From NCBI GenBank assembly GCA_946616285.1, contig CAMOIT010000006.1:1-40121 (forward strand): DNA of 40,121 nt. The letters are read 5' to 3'. The notes under the pieces were generated by a model. That model did no database searches and had not been told where the DNA came from. It worked only from the letters and a program-made list of their open reading frames with translations. Of the stretch, positions 1 to 8,879 are shown piece by piece. Numbering within the stretch: position 1 is the stretch's first letter; every line of letters starts with the position of its first letter. The stretch comes from an uncultured Bacteroidales bacterium (GTDB taxonomy: Bacteria > Bacteroidota > Bacteroidia > Bacteroidales > UBA932). The position numbers were made by a program, and so were the translations under genes.

Positions 1-125
1 TAATACGGCGCATTGCGGCCGGCACCGCCGGCGGTGGATCCCGCGTCAAACCAATACACGGGATCCTTGCCGGAACAGGCCGTCAGGACAAAGATGCCTG
101 ACAATATAATAACCAACCGTTTCAT
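1..125 (-). CDS. N-terminal fragment of a lipoprotein (runs off the window)
   Basis: The first 41 codons of a minus-strand gene can be read from the ATG at 125-123 to the window edge; it is too short for the ORF track. The N-terminus MKRLVIILSGIFVLTAC is a lipoprotein signal peptide with a lipobox (LTAC, Cys17), so the product is probably exported and lipid-anchored. The following residues (SGKDPVYWFDAG) are not recognisable as a family. It begins 12 bases after the stop of the duplicated-domain lipoprotein and probably belongs to the same SusCD operon, where this position is often taken by a surface-binding protein or an enzyme. The function cannot be told from what is visible. Confidence 0.7.
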   Translation of the reverse strand, partial: MKRLVIILSGIFVLTACSGKDPVYWFDAGSTAGGAGRNAPY

Positions 126-137
126 TTTACTTGCGCA

Positions 138-1478
138 TTATTTGACGGGCGAGAGGAACACGGTAAGCCACTGCTCACTCCAGCTCTGGTAGATTTCCAT
201 GCGGACCGTGCCGTCCTTGATGGCTGCCACCGTCCAGCTGGCGTTGAGGCCGTAGTGATAGTTGGCGTTATCGGGAGCAACGCCAGCCTCTCCAGCAAGC
301 ACCAGCGGGAAACCGCCCTCAGAGAACTGTACCTTGACAGCGCCGCCTGCAGTGACAATCTTCCACTTGGGGCTGCCGGTAACGGTATAGACTTCGCCGT
401 TTTCAACGCCGTCGTTGTAGATGCGTGCGGCCTCTTCGCCACCTTCCTCAAGGGGAGGATCGATGCATAAATTCAACGTCAGGGAGCCGTCGGCACCGAA
501 GGTGATGGAGTCGTTGGCCATGTTCGCCGGGACTTCTTCCCCACCGTCGGAGACTGCGAAATACTGCCAGCCGTCACCCCACCAGCCGTAGTCGGAAATC
601 TGGAAGGTCTTGCCGGAAAGTGCCGTCTTGGCAGCGTCCTCGGTCACGTCGCTTTCCACAGGCTCTTCGTACCAGTCGGGAACAAGGGTTACGAAGAACC
701 ACTGGCCGTCCTGGTTGTAGAACAAGCGGAAAGACTCGGTTGAGAGGTCACGGATCTGGTACTTGCCGTTGATGCCGCCTTCGTCGCCAATCATGCCGGG
801 GAAACCGCCGTTGGAGAACTGGATCCACTCGGCGTCACCTTCCTTGGCATAGGCCCATTTCTCGTTGCCGGTAACGGTAACGCCTTCCTGAATACCGCCG
901 GTGACACCGTCGTTATAGACACTCTTGTCGGCGCCCTGGTCCAGCTTGAAGGCCCCGCCTTTCTCGAATTTCATGCGGTCGTCGGCGGCGCAGGAGGGAA
1001 TAGGCAGATTGCCCAGCTCGACATTCTTTTCCTCGGGCCAGTCCTCACCAAAATAGCCGTAGCGGTACAGCTTCCATGTCTCGGAAATCAGGATGTTTTC
1101 AGCAGGACTCAGGTCGGGATCCACGGGTGCCGCCTTGCCGATAGTGAAGCTGAAAGGATAGGGATCGCTCTGTCCGCCGGTGCCGAAAGCTACCAGCGTG
1201 CCGTTGTAGGTTCCCTTGGCCGTAAAGGTCTTCGTTACCTCACGCTCGGTGAAGGTGGTCTTGTTGCCGGAGGGCTCGGTTACAGTCCAGAAGGGGGACA
1301 GGCCCTCGGCAGCGAAGCGGAACACAACCTCGCCGCTTTCGGCGTCGGCCGTTACGGAGAACATGTCGGCCGTTACCACAGGCTTGCTGGCCGGCTGCAC
1401 CTTTTCTTCTTTATTGCCGCAGGAGAACGCCATAATGGCGGCTGCAGCAAAGGTCATCAGTTTAAAAAGCAGTTTCAT
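138..1478 (-). CDS. SusCD-associated surface lipoprotein with a duplicated C-terminal domain
   Basis: A 446-residue lipoprotein with a signal peptide and lipobox (MAFSC, Cys20). Residues about 35-113 look like an Ig/PKD-like beta-sandwich of the kind found in surface glycan-binding proteins (an inference from pattern). Two related halves follow, about 125-270 and 278-446. Both contain a YNDGV motif, then a VTG-x-x-KW motif, then an FS-x-GGFP motif in the same order, so the domain is clearly duplicated. No catalytic motif is seen. It lies 11 bases downstream of the SusD gene in the same direction, the usual place for a surface binding protein that helps a SusCD pair capture substrate. The substrate is not readable from the sequence. 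Confidence 0.8.
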   Translation of the reverse strand: MKLLFKLMTFAAAAIMAFSCGNKEEKVQPASKPVVTADMFSVTADAESGEVVFRFAAEGLSPFWTVTEPSGNKTTFTEREVTKTFTAKGTYNGTLVAFGTGGQSDPYPFSFTIGKAAPVDPDLSPAENILISETWKLYRYGYFGEDWPEEKNVELGNLPIPSCAADDRMKFEKGGAFKLDQGADKSVYNDGVTGGIQEGVTVTGNEKWAYAKEGDAEWIQFSNGGFPGMIGDEGGINGKYQIRDLSTESFRLFYNQDGQWFFVTLVPDWYEEPVESDVTEDAAKTALSGKTFQISDYGWWGDGWQYFAVSDGGEEVPANMANDSITFGADGSLTLNLCIDPPLEEGGEEAARIYNDGVENGEVYTVTGSPKWKIVTAGGAVKVQFSEGGFPLVLAGEAGVAPDNANYHYGLNASWTVAAIKDGTVRMEIYQSWSEQWLTVFLSPVK

Positions 1479-1489
1479 GGTATGTGTGA

Positions 1490-3019
1490 TTAATAATTAT
1501 TCTGTTTGATGGTGCCCTCGGAGCGGTCGATTTCGGACTGAGGTATGGGCAGGTAGCGTTTCACGGCACTGTATCCCCTGCCGCCGAGGACGGCATCGGC
1601 CTTGTCGAAACGGACCAGGTCGAAGAAACGGTGGCCTTCCATCGCGAATTCCAGACGGTATTCGTCCAGGAGGTTGTCCAGGGTGGCCTTCTTTGCGGGA
1701 ACGCCGGCGCGGTCTCGCACTTCCTTCAAATACTTGTCGGCCGTGGCCTGGTCGCCGCCTGTGCGCACAATTAGCTCGGCGGCTCGCAGGAGCGTCTCCG
1801 AATAGCGGTAAATGCGCAGGTTGGTGCGGAAATTCAGTTCCGGGCTGTTGGAGCCGATGTAGTTGGAATTACCGCCGGCACGGGCCATGTATTTCTTGTT
1901 GAACATGCCGGTATCGCCCTGGCGTTTGTTGTACTTTTCGCCGGGTTCTGCGTCGGTGTTAAAGTCCATGATGGTCGCGTCGCGGCGCTGGTCACCCTCT
2001 TCGTAAGCGGCTTTCAAGGCCTTGCTCACCGGGCCGAAGCCGTAACCCTCGCGGGCGAAGCGGGTACCTTTGTAGGAGTCCGGGCATACGAAGGTTGGAT
2101 AGATGGTTCCGCCGGGGGCGAAGATGTCTTCCCATTCGCGGTTGGACGGATTGTCGGCATAGTTGATTTCCCAGATGGACTCGCAGTTCCACTCGCCTTC
2201 GTCCGTCCAAATGTCTGCAAAATTGGGCGTAAGGGCATAGATGTCGGAACCGATGATTTCCTGCAGCTGGCTCAGGACGCTGGTGTAGCGGCTCTGGTCC
2301 TTTTTCAGCATTACTACGTCGGCCCGGAGCATATAGGCGCCGAAGCGGTTCACGCGGCCAACCTGGGTGATGGTAACTGCATCGGGCAGGCGGTTTTCGG
2401 ACGTGCACCAGTCAAGGTCGTCCATGATCTTGTTGTACAGTTCGTCCTCCGAAATCTGCGGCACGATGTAACTGACGTCCTTGCCGTTGGGATTCACTGT
2501 ATAATAAGGCACTGAGCCCCAGAACTTCCACAGGATGTGGTAGTAGAAGGCTCTCAGGAAGCGGGCTTCGGCCACATAGCGGTTGCGGTTGGCTTCGGAG
2601 ATGCCTTCCACGTCGCCTATGCGGTTAACCACGATGTTGCTGCGGTAGATGCCGCGGTAGATGTTCTGCCAGAGGGCGATGAGGCTCTGCTCGGAGGTGA
2701 GGCGGTAGTCGAACATCAGCTGCAGGTAGGGGCAGTCGCCGGGGCCGCTTCCGCCTACAGCGTTGTAGTCATCGGCCAGGATGTCCGAAATAAACTGATA
2801 GGGATGATATTCGCCCTTGGTAGTGAATTCGCTGGTGCAGAAATCCAGCGCCTGCAAGGGTGCATAGGCCGACATCAGGGCCTTGGCAATATCGTTTTCT
2901 GTCTTGTAGCTGTTCTCCTCGGGGATGATGGTCGTAGGCTCCACCTCCAGAAAGGCGGTGGTGCAGGAACCCAGCAGAATGGCCAGCGGAAGAAGGATAT
3001 ATTTCGCTTTCATACGCAT
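1490..3019 (-). CDS. SusD/RagB family outer-membrane nutrient-binding lipoprotein
   Basis: A 509-residue SusD/RagB protein. The leader ends in a lipobox (LLGSC, Cys19), followed by the typical N-terminal SusD segment. The TPR-like core includes the family-typical stretch RFLRAFYYHILWKFWGSVPY, and the C-terminus has YRLEFAMEGHRFFDLVRF and RYLPIPQSEI, both hallmarks of the family. SusD proteins sit on the cell surface as the lid of the SusC channel and bind the substrate. The gene overlaps the upstream SusC gene by one base (TGATG), so translation is probably coupled. A second in-frame Met two codons later (MKAKY) is an equally reasonable start. The substrate (glycan or peptide) cannot be assigned from sequence. 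Confidence 0.95.
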   Translation of the reverse strand: MRMKAKYILLPLAILLGSCTTAFLEVEPTTIIPEENSYKTENDIAKALMSAYAPLQALDFCTSEFTTKGEYHPYQFISDILADDYNAVGGSGPGDCPYLQLMFDYRLTSEQSLIALWQNIYRGIYRSNIVVNRIGDVEGISEANRNRYVAEARFLRAFYYHILWKFWGSVPYYTVNPNGKDVSYIVPQISEDELYNKIMDDLDWCTSENRLPDAVTITQVGRVNRFGAYMLRADVVMLKKDQSRYTSVLSQLQEIIGSDIYALTPNFADIWTDEGEWNCESIWEINYADNPSNREWEDIFAPGGTIYPTFVCPDSYKGTRFAREGYGFGPVSKALKAAYEEGDQRRDATIMDFNTDAEPGEKYNKRQGDTGMFNKKYMARAGGNSNYIGSNSPELNFRTNLRIYRYSETLLRAAELIVRTGGDQATADKYLKEVRDRAGVPAKKATLDNLLDEYRLEFAMEGHRFFDLVRFDKADAVLGGRGYSAVKRYLPIPQSEIDRSEGTIKQNNY

Positions 3020-6000
3020 CAGAAGGTTAAGTTAATACCTGCCGACAGGGTTCTGGCCTGCGGGTAAACGCCCTTGTCGATACCCAGGGATGTACCGCCG
3101 GAAGAGATTTCCGGATCCATCCCGTGGTAGGAGGTAAGGGTGAACAGATTTTCGGCATTCAGATACAGGCGGAGCCTGGAAATGAGGATTTTCCTCGTCC
3201 AGCGCTCGGGCAGGGTGTAGCCCAGGGTAAGGTTCCTGAGGCGCAGGAAGGAGCCGTCGTACACCATAAGGTCGGACGAGCGCCAGTTCTGGTTCAGGCC
3301 GCCGTCGGCCTCGGCTGTGAGCTTGGGAAGCCTGTTGGAGGTGCCGGGACCTGTCCAGCGGTCCAGCAGATAGGTCTGCATGTTCACCAGCGGGAAGTCG
3401 GCGCGGCGGGTTGCGTCGAAAATGTCGCCGCCAAGGGCCGAATAGAAGTTGGCGGAAAGGTCGATGCCCTTCCAAGTAGCGCTGAGGTTCACGCCGAACG
3501 TCCAGTCGGGCATGCCCTTGCCTATCTTCACGCGGTCTTCGTCGTCGATGACGCCGTCCCCATTCACGTCCACGAACTTGACGTCACCGGCAGTGGCGTA
3601 CGGCTGCAGGCGCTCGCCGTCTTTGTTCACGTAGGCCATGGCTTCGATGTCGCTCTGGAAGATGCCGTCGGTCTTGTAACCCCAGAAGAAGGGGAAAGGC
3701 TCGCCGTTTTCGGCACGGGAAATGGTACCCAGCGTACCGTGGACGCCGTCCATGTTCTGGTAGCCGGTGTCGTTGCCCAGCTTCACCAGCACGTTCTTGT
3801 TATAGGAACCGTTGGCGCCGATGGTGTAGCCGAAGTCACCCAGCTGCTGTTTCCAGGTAAAGTCGAACTCGAAACCGGAGTTGCGCATGTTACCCACGTT
3901 GCCCCAGGGCAGGTTGTTGCCGATGTAGGCAGGGAGGGACATGGTCATGAGCATGCCGTTGGTGCGCTTGTCGTAGTAATCCAGGGACAGGCTCAGCTGG
4001 TTTTTCAGCAGGCCGATGTCCACACCCACGTCGAACTGGGAAGACTCCTCCCACTTAAGGTCGGCGTTGGAGTAGGACTTGGGGATGATGCCGGGGGCGA
4101 TGGCTGTCATGCCGCCCACGCCAAGCATATAGCCGGCGATACCCTGCATCATGGACGTATATGCAAACGAACCGATGTTCTGGTTACCGTTCATACCATA
4201 GCTGACGCGCAGCTTGGTGCGGTCCAGCCAGGCCGGACGGCCTGCCATAAAGGGCTCGTTGGTGAGGTTCCAGCCCACGGAGACGGAAGGGAAATTGGCC
4301 CATTTGTTGGCCGGCGAGAAGTTGGAGGAACCGTCCCGGCGGATGGTGAATTCGGCCATGTACCTTTCGCCGTAGTTGTAGCTGATACGGGCGAAATACG
4401 ACGCCAGGCGGCTATAGGGGTCCGGGGAGCCGCTTGCGCTGCGCATATTGGAATCCTGGTCGGTTGCGTCGATCCAGGGCTGCTCCACGTTGCGGATCTT
4501 GTAGCTGGTGCCGCTTACATAGGCTCCGCTGTGGGAATAGGCGCTCTGGCCAAGCAGGGCAGTGAAATTGTGGGCCCTGCCCAGCGTAAAGGTATAGGAA
4601 AGGGTGTTTTCCACCTGCCAGGAGAAGCTGCGGGTGAGGGTGGACCACACCGAGGAACTGCCATTCTGGTGGTTGGAGTTCATGTAGTACGGAATGCTGT
4701 AGCCGTCGTCCTTGATGATCAGGAGGTCACCACCCACTGAAGACTTGAAGACCAGGCCGGGGATGATTTCCAGTTCGGCATAGCCGCTGGCTACGATTTT
4801 GTCCTGCATATAATCGTCAGTGGGCAGATGCAGCATCGCCAGCGGGTTGGGCATGGCGGCGAACTGGTCCCCGACGATGGAGAAAGGCCGGCCCTCGGAA
4901 TCCTTGATGGCGGTGGGATGCTCGGCCAGAAGGGTTACAGGATCTTCGGCATAGACCGGCAGGATGGGCGACAGGGAAACGGCGCAGCCCAGCACCGAAC
5001 CGTATTCGCTGTTGGCGCTGATGGACTTGGAATTGTCGTGCGAATAGGTGACGTTGGTTCCCAGACGCAGCCTCTTCAGGAAGAAGCGTTCCTTGTTGTC
5101 GAATACCGTATAGTTGTTGTTGGCGCGCAGGGTGACACGGCTGTAATTGGAGTGGTTGTAGTTACCGCCGATGATACCTTCCTGGTAGAAATAGCTTCCG
5201 GACAGGAAGTAGTTCATCTTGGCGTTGCCGCCCGAGACGCTTAGCTGATGGTCCAGCACGGGGGCATTGCGGTTGAACACTTCCTTCACCCAGTTGGTGC
5301 CTTCGCCAAAGGCATAGGGATCATCGTACACCGGCGCCTGGCCGATGTTCATGTTCATCTCGTTTATCATCAGGGCGTACTGGGTGGCATTGAGCACCTG
5401 CGGCATGCGCCAGGGGTTCTGGATGCCGTAGGAACCATTGTAGGAGATGACGCTGCCGCCATCGGCTCCCTGCCTGGTGGTGACCAGGATAACGCCGTTG
5501 GCGCCACGGGCACCGTAGATGGCGGCCGATGCAGCATCCTTAAGAACTTCGACCGACTCAATATCGGCCGGGTTGATGTATTCGATGCCGCCGGTTACCG
5601 GCATGCCGTCCACGATGTAAAGCGGGTTGGAGTCGTTGATGGTGCCGATACCGCGGATTCTTACGCGGGTGCCGCTGCCGGGCTGGCCGGACGAAGGCGT
5701 GATGGTGACGCCGGACACCATACCTTTAAGTACATTATCCACACGCGTAGGTGCGATGCCTCCCAGCTGGTCTCCCTTTACGCTGGAAATGGCAGCCGTC
5801 ACCACGCTCTTTTTCTGAACGCCATAACCGACGACGACCGATTCGTCCAAAAGAGAGATGTCCTCCTTCAGAACAAGGGGATAATCCGTGGCGCGTCCAA
5901 GGGACAGCCAGCGGTCTTCGTAGCCAAGGCATACGACTTTAAGCGCCTTGGCGGTCTGGGGGATGGACAGCGTCCAGCGGCCGTCCATGTCGGTGGTGGC

Positions 6001-6426
6001 GGCAATCTGAGTGCCTTCCAGCACCACGACGGCCCCGATTACGGGTTCGCCGTTTTCGTCGGTAACTTTGCCGCTTACGGTGCGGTTTTCCTCCTGCTGC
6101 GGGTTAGGGACACGAGGGCGGTAAATCTGGATTTGCTTGCCGGAGATGGTCCACTTGATGTCGGAGCCCTCGAAGATGCGGCCCAGGACATCGTTCACGG
6201 TGACGTTCTCCATGTGGATGCTGACGTGCCGGGAAAGGTCCACGTCCGTGCTCCTGACCAGCAGGCTGCCGTCAATCTGGTCGCAGAGGACGTCCAGGAC
6301 CTCATTCACGGTCCCGTCGCAGGACAGTGAAACACGCTCTTTCCCGGTATCCTGCGCCCAGGCCGGAGCCAGGGTAAGCAGAACGCCGAAAAGGGCGGCT
6401 GCAAAATGCTTGAACAGTCTTAGCAT
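3019..6426 (-). CDS. SusC/RagA family TonB-dependent transporter with N-terminal STN signalling domain
   Basis: A 1135-residue outer-membrane receptor. Order of parts: signal peptide (cleavage near PAWAQ), STN secretin/TonB short domain at about 30-105 (VNDVLGRIFEG), carboxypeptidase-regulatory-like domain at about 115-195 (VSGKVTDENGEPVIGAVV), plug (SVVVGYGVQKKSVVTAAISS, then NPLYIVDGMPV and DAASAAIYGARGANGVILVTT), and a beta-barrel ending in an aromatic residue (INLTF). It imports substrate across the outer membrane using TonB energy. The STN domain is the part that contacts FecR in signal-transducing receptors, which fits the FecR gene ending 6 bases upstream and the ECF sigma gene before that. 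It overlaps the SusD start by one base. Length is normal for the family. Confidence 0.95.
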   Translation of the reverse strand: MLRLFKHFAAALFGVLLTLAPAWAQDTGKERVSLSCDGTVNEVLDVLCDQIDGSLLVRSTDVDLSRHVSIHMENVTVNDVLGRIFEGSDIKWTISGKQIQIYRPRVPNPQQEENRTVSGKVTDENGEPVIGAVVVLEGTQIAATTDMDGRWTLSIPQTAKALKVVCLGYEDRWLSLGRATDYPLVLKEDISLLDESVVVGYGVQKKSVVTAAISSVKGDQLGGIAPTRVDNVLKGMVSGVTITPSSGQPGSGTRVRIRGIGTINDSNPLYIVDGMPVTGGIEYINPADIESVEVLKDAASAAIYGARGANGVILVTTRQGADGGSVISYNGSYGIQNPWRMPQVLNATQYALMINEMNMNIGQAPVYDDPYAFGEGTNWVKEVFNRNAPVLDHQLSVSGGNAKMNYFLSGSYFYQEGIIGGNYNHSNYSRVTLRANNNYTVFDNKERFFLKRLRLGTNVTYSHDNSKSISANSEYGSVLGCAVSLSPILPVYAEDPVTLLAEHPTAIKDSEGRPFSIVGDQFAAMPNPLAMLHLPTDDYMQDKIVASGYAELEIIPGLVFKSSVGGDLLIIKDDGYSIPYYMNSNHQNGSSSVWSTLTRSFSWQVENTLSYTFTLGRAHNFTALLGQSAYSHSGAYVSGTSYKIRNVEQPWIDATDQDSNMRSASGSPDPYSRLASYFARISYNYGERYMAEFTIRRDGSSNFSPANKWANFPSVSVGWNLTNEPFMAGRPAWLDRTKLRVSYGMNGNQNIGSFAYTSMMQGIAGYMLGVGGMTAIAPGIIPKSYSNADLKWEESSQFDVGVDIGLLKNQLSLSLDYYDKRTNGMLMTMSLPAYIGNNLPWGNVGNMRNSGFEFDFTWKQQLGDFGYTIGANGSYNKNVLVKLGNDTGYQNMDGVHGTLGTISRAENGEPFPFFWGYKTDGIFQSDIEAMAYVNKDGERLQPYATAGDVKFVDVNGDGVIDDEDRVKIGKGMPDWTFGVNLSATWKGIDLSANFYSALGGDIFDATRRADFPLVNMQTYLLDRWTGPGTSNRLPKLTAEADGGLNQNWRSSDLMVYDGSFLRLRNLTLGYTLPERWTRKILISRLRLYLNAENLFTLTSYHGMDPEISSGGTSLGIDKGVYPQARTLSAGINLTF

Positions 6427-6432
6427 AGGTTA

Positions 6433-7407
6433 TTATTTCTTATGGATTTCAATCGTGTCGTCCTGGCGATGCCATACGAACTCGTTGTCCACGTCGATGT
6501 AGGACAGGATTTCGTCGATGGAAAGGCCGGCGGAGATGATGCCGGTAAACCTTTCGTCCAGGAACTGGCTTTCGTCATACACGAAATGTACGCCGTAATG
6601 GCGCTGCAGGCTGGCCAGGATTTCAGGGATGGACTTGTCGGTGAAGACAATCTTGCCGCGGGTCCAGTCGGCCACGTTCTTGTCGGCTGCTTCCAGGCTG
6701 ATGCGGCCGTCCTTGCGCGAAACCACGCCGCAGGTGCCGGGAGTCAGCGTTGCCTCCGCGACGGCTGAGCTAAGGAGGACCGAACCCTCGAGCAGGGAAA
6801 CTGAAATCTCAGGTTCTTCGGCATAACTGCGGACGTTGAATACGGTTCCTTTGACCGTTACCGTGGCATTACCGGCCTGTACCTTGAAGGGCTTACGTGC
6901 GTTCTTGGCCACTTCGAAGAAGCCTTCGCCATCCAGCTTTACGTTGCGTCCTTTACGGCCGAAGTTGTTAGCGAAACTGAGGGTGGAGCCGGCGTTGAGG
7001 CATACGCTTGTGCCGTCCGGAAGAAGAGTCCGGGTGCCAGTTCCGTGAGTGGCTGTGATGGTAGTGACATTGTTCTGGCTCAGGAAGTTTTTGACATCCT
7101 GAAGCTTGTTGCCTGTATAGAGGGTGGAGCCAAGGAACAGGACGGCGGCCAGGCTGGCGGCGATGGCCAGGGGACGCCATATTCTTACGGTGCCGCCGCG
7201 CATCCTGCGGCTGAGACGGCGGTAATCCTCTTCCCTGGTCTTTTCGAAGGCGGGCATGAATGCCGCCACGTAGGCCTGCTCCATCTCATGGAAGCGGGCG
7301 GCGAACTGGGCATCGCTGTCCAGCAGGGAAAGGAATTCGGTCTTTTCGCTATCGCTGAGCTGGCCGGCGAAGTATGCGGCCAGAAGGTTTTCGTGCTGTT
7401 CGGTCAT
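6433..7407 (-). CDS. FecR family anti-sigma factor
   Basis: Inner-membrane FecR-type regulator of 324 residues, starting at MTEQHENLL. The track start ten codons upstream (MYIRSKYICK) would run through a -7 promoter motif and is less likely. The cytoplasmic N-terminus is acidic and helical, and a transmembrane helix (LAIAASLAAVLFLGSTLY) is at about 78-96. A periplasmic FecR domain follows with DGTSVCLNAGS and GEGFFEVAKN, and the C-terminus is a DUF4974 domain (IPEILASLQRHYGVHFVYD). It would hold the neighbouring ECF sigma factor inactive until the STN domain of SusC reports substrate. A hairpin terminator separates it from the sigma gene, and a TACATTTG -7 motif lies four bases before its ATG, so it may be expressed from its own, possibly leaderless, transcript. 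Confidence 0.93.
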   Translation of the reverse strand: MTEQHENLLAAYFAGQLSDSEKTEFLSLLDSDAQFAARFHEMEQAYVAAFMPAFEKTREEDYRRLSRRMRGGTVRIWRPLAIAASLAAVLFLGSTLYTGNKLQDVKNFLSQNNVTTITATHGTGTRTLLPDGTSVCLNAGSTLSFANNFGRKGRNVKLDGEGFFEVAKNARKPFKVQAGNATVTVKGTVFNVRSYAEEPEISVSLLEGSVLLSSAVAEATLTPGTCGVVSRKDGRISLEAADKNVADWTRGKIVFTDKSIPEILASLQRHYGVHFVYDESQFLDERFTGIISAGLSIDEILSYIDVDNEFVWHRQDDTIEIHKK

Positions 7408-7439
7408 TTTACAAATGTATTTTGACCTTATATACACGG

Positions 7440-7468
7440 AAAACCCGGCTGTCGTTTAAAGCCGGGCT
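7440..7468 (-). terminator. Hairpin terminator between the ECF sigma gene and fecR
   Basis: On the minus strand CCCGGCT and AGCCGGG form a 7-bp stem around a 9-base loop directly after the sigma-factor stop codon, followed by a short TTTT run. It suggests that sigma-factor transcripts end here, at least partly, and that fecR-susC-susD are transcribed separately. Confidence 0.7.
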
Positions 7469-7993
7469 CTATTTTTTCAGATTCTCGCGGATTTTGTCAA
7501 GGGCGATTTTGAGCTGGACCCTGACCGTTGAAGGGGAAATACCCAGCCGTTCTGCTATTTCCGAGCTATCCATCCCCTCGTAGAAATGGAGGGAGAACAC
7601 CTGGGCGCAGCGCTCGGGCAGCTGAGCGGCCAGTCGGACAATCATCTGGACGATGTCCTCAACCTCGTTTTCGTCGTACGGGACTGCGTCGGGGATGCGG
7701 TCCAGCAGCTCCAGGGTTAAGCCATTGGCTTTTTTGCTGTCCCTAAGATAATTGTAGCAGGCGTTGCGGACGCCGGAAATCAGATACGGAAGTGGAGGAT
7801 ATTTTAGCTCGGCCCGGCGCTCCCATACCCTGAGAAACACGTCGTTAACCAGCTCGCGGGCTTTTTCGAAGTCGTGGATATAGCTCACGGCCAATCCGCA
7901 GAGGTAGGCGTAATATGCGTCGTACAGCATGCGGAAACACTTTGGATCCGAATGCACAATACCCTGCACGGTTATGGGAGTGATTTCCTGCAT
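7469..7993 (-). CDS. RNA polymerase sigma-70 factor, ECF subfamily
   Basis: A 174-residue extracytoplasmic-function sigma factor. Region 2 (FRMLYDAYYAYLCGLAVSYI, then KARELVNDVFLRVWERR) is at about 20-62. Region 4 (LPERCAQVFSLHFYEG, then SSEIAERLGISPSTVRVQLKIAL) at about 124-170 carries the -35-binding helix-turn-helix. Length is typical of the Bacteroidota ECF sigma factors paired with FecR. The upstream promoter (TTTG, 20 bases, TAATTTTG) is a consensus housekeeping type, so the sigma gene itself seems to be transcribed by the primary sigma. Its probable target is the fecR-susCD operon just downstream (inference from context). Confidence 0.95.
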   Translation of the reverse strand: MQEITPITVQGIVHSDPKCFRMLYDAYYAYLCGLAVSYIHDFEKARELVNDVFLRVWERRAELKYPPLPYLISGVRNACYNYLRDSKKANGLTLELLDRIPDAVPYDENEVEDIVQMIVRLAAQLPERCAQVFSLHFYEGMDSSEIAERLGISPSTVRVQLKIALDKIRENLKK

Positions 7994-8010
7994 AATTCAC
8001 TTCTGGGACA

Positions 8011-8042
8011 CAAAATTACGCAATTTTCCACGAATGGACAAA
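8011..8042 (-). promoter_or_regulatory. Bacteroidota-type promoter for the ECF sigma gene
   Basis: On the minus strand TTTG (8042-8039), a 20-base spacer, and TAATTTTG (8018-8011) match the Bacteroidota -33/-7 consensus TTTG-N17-23-TAnnTTTG exactly. The motif ends 17 bases before the ATG at 7993. Confidence 0.75.
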
Positions 8043-8055
8043 ATGCGGCACACGA

Positions 8056-8085
8056 AAAATGCCGGCCTTTCCGGGCCGGCATTTT
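8056..8085 (-). terminator. Rho-independent terminator after the tonB-type gene
   Basis: AAAATGCCGGCC and GGCCGGCATTTT form a perfect 12-bp stem around a 6-base loop. On the minus strand the stem is followed by a run of T. It lies 20 bases after the stop of the TonB gene and just upstream of the sigma-factor promoter, insulating the two units. Its symmetry would let it work in both directions. Confidence 0.88.
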
Positions 8086-8104
8086 ACAATTCCGAAATTC
8101 CGTA

Positions 8105-8800
8105 TTAGCGGAGCTGGAAAATCACGGGGAAGGTGTAGGTAACCTTAACGGCGCGGTCGCGCTGACGTCCGGGCTTCCACTTGGGGGAGCTGGAAACTAC
8201 GCGGACTGCCTCTGCGTCGAGCGAAGGGTCCACGCCACGGAGAACGCGTACGTTGGTTACGCGGCCATCGGCCTCTACGGTGAACTGGAGGGTAACACGG
8301 CCCTGAACACCGTTTTCCTTGGCGATTTCCGGATAGTTCAGACGCTCGTTAACCCACTTGGAGAAGGTGTTTGCATCGCCTCCGTTAAAGGAAGGCTTCT
8401 GTTCCACCAGCTGGAAAGGAATTGCTTCCTCTTCCACTTCTTCTTCCTGAACCTCAACTTCCTTGTAGTCCATGATGTCTACGCCGAGGTTGGAGTCGTC
8501 TTCCAGGTTGATGAACATGTCGTCGTCCAGCTTGATGTCATCGTCCACGATGTCGATCTGGTCGGAGAGGACAGGAATCTGGGGAGCTTCGGGCGGGGGC
8601 GGGGGAAGCTCGTTCTGGATGGCAATCATTTCCTCTTCGATGAGCACCTGGGTGGTGTCTTCAAGGGCTGCTACTTTGGCATCCTTGGAAGAGAAGTTGA
8701 AAGCCGCATACACGATCACGAGAGCAACGACAAGACCTATCTCGGTGAAGAGGAGGCGCTTGTTCTCAAGGCTCGCTTTGTAGGATTTCTTGACTTCCAT
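8105..8800 (-). CDS. Energy transducer TonB
   Basis: A 231-residue inner-membrane TonB. A short cytoplasmic N-terminus is followed by one membrane helix (LLFTEIGLVVALVIVYAAF, about 16-34). The periplasmic part is proline- and acid-rich (ELPPPPPEAPQIP, then a very acidic stretch at about 80-130). The C-terminal TonB domain is at about 140-231, with FSKWVNERLNYPEIAKENG, GRVTLQFTVEADG and SPKWKPGRQRDRAVKVTYTF. It passes proton-motive energy from ExbB/ExbD to outer-membrane receptors such as the SusC and TonB-dependent receptors in this window. It is monocistronic, with its own promoter and terminator. No exbB or exbD is present here. Confidence 0.95.
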   Translation of the reverse strand: MEVKKSYKASLENKRLLFTEIGLVVALVIVYAAFNFSSKDAKVAALEDTTQVLIEEEMIAIQNELPPPPPEAPQIPVLSDQIDIVDDDIKLDDDMFINLEDDSNLGVDIMDYKEVEVQEEEVEEEAIPFQLVEQKPSFNGGDANTFSKWVNERLNYPEIAKENGVQGRVTLQFTVEADGRVTNVRVLRGVDPSLDAEAVRVVSSSPKWKPGRQRDRAVKVTYTFPVIFQLR

Positions 8801-8832
8801 GATATTTGATTTTTAAGGTTATTGTCCGGATA

Positions 8833-8864
8833 CAAAGGTAGCAAGTATCCCGCCAAAGGCCAAA
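8833..8864 (-). promoter_or_regulatory. Bacteroidota-type promoter for the tonB-type gene
   Basis: On the minus strand TTTG (8864-8861), 20 bases, then TACCTTTG (8840-8833), an exact consensus match. The motif ends 32 bases upstream of the ATG at 8800. Confidence 0.75.
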
Positions 8865-8879
8865 AAACATGGAAATTTT

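Noticed and set aside
3124-4740. 538-residue plus-strand ORF and similar long ORFs (5248..6330, 29122..30033, 30266..31609)
   Set aside because: They lie antisense to SusC or SusD genes, show biased low-complexity composition (many G, V, H) and match no family; they are shadows of GC-rich coding strands.
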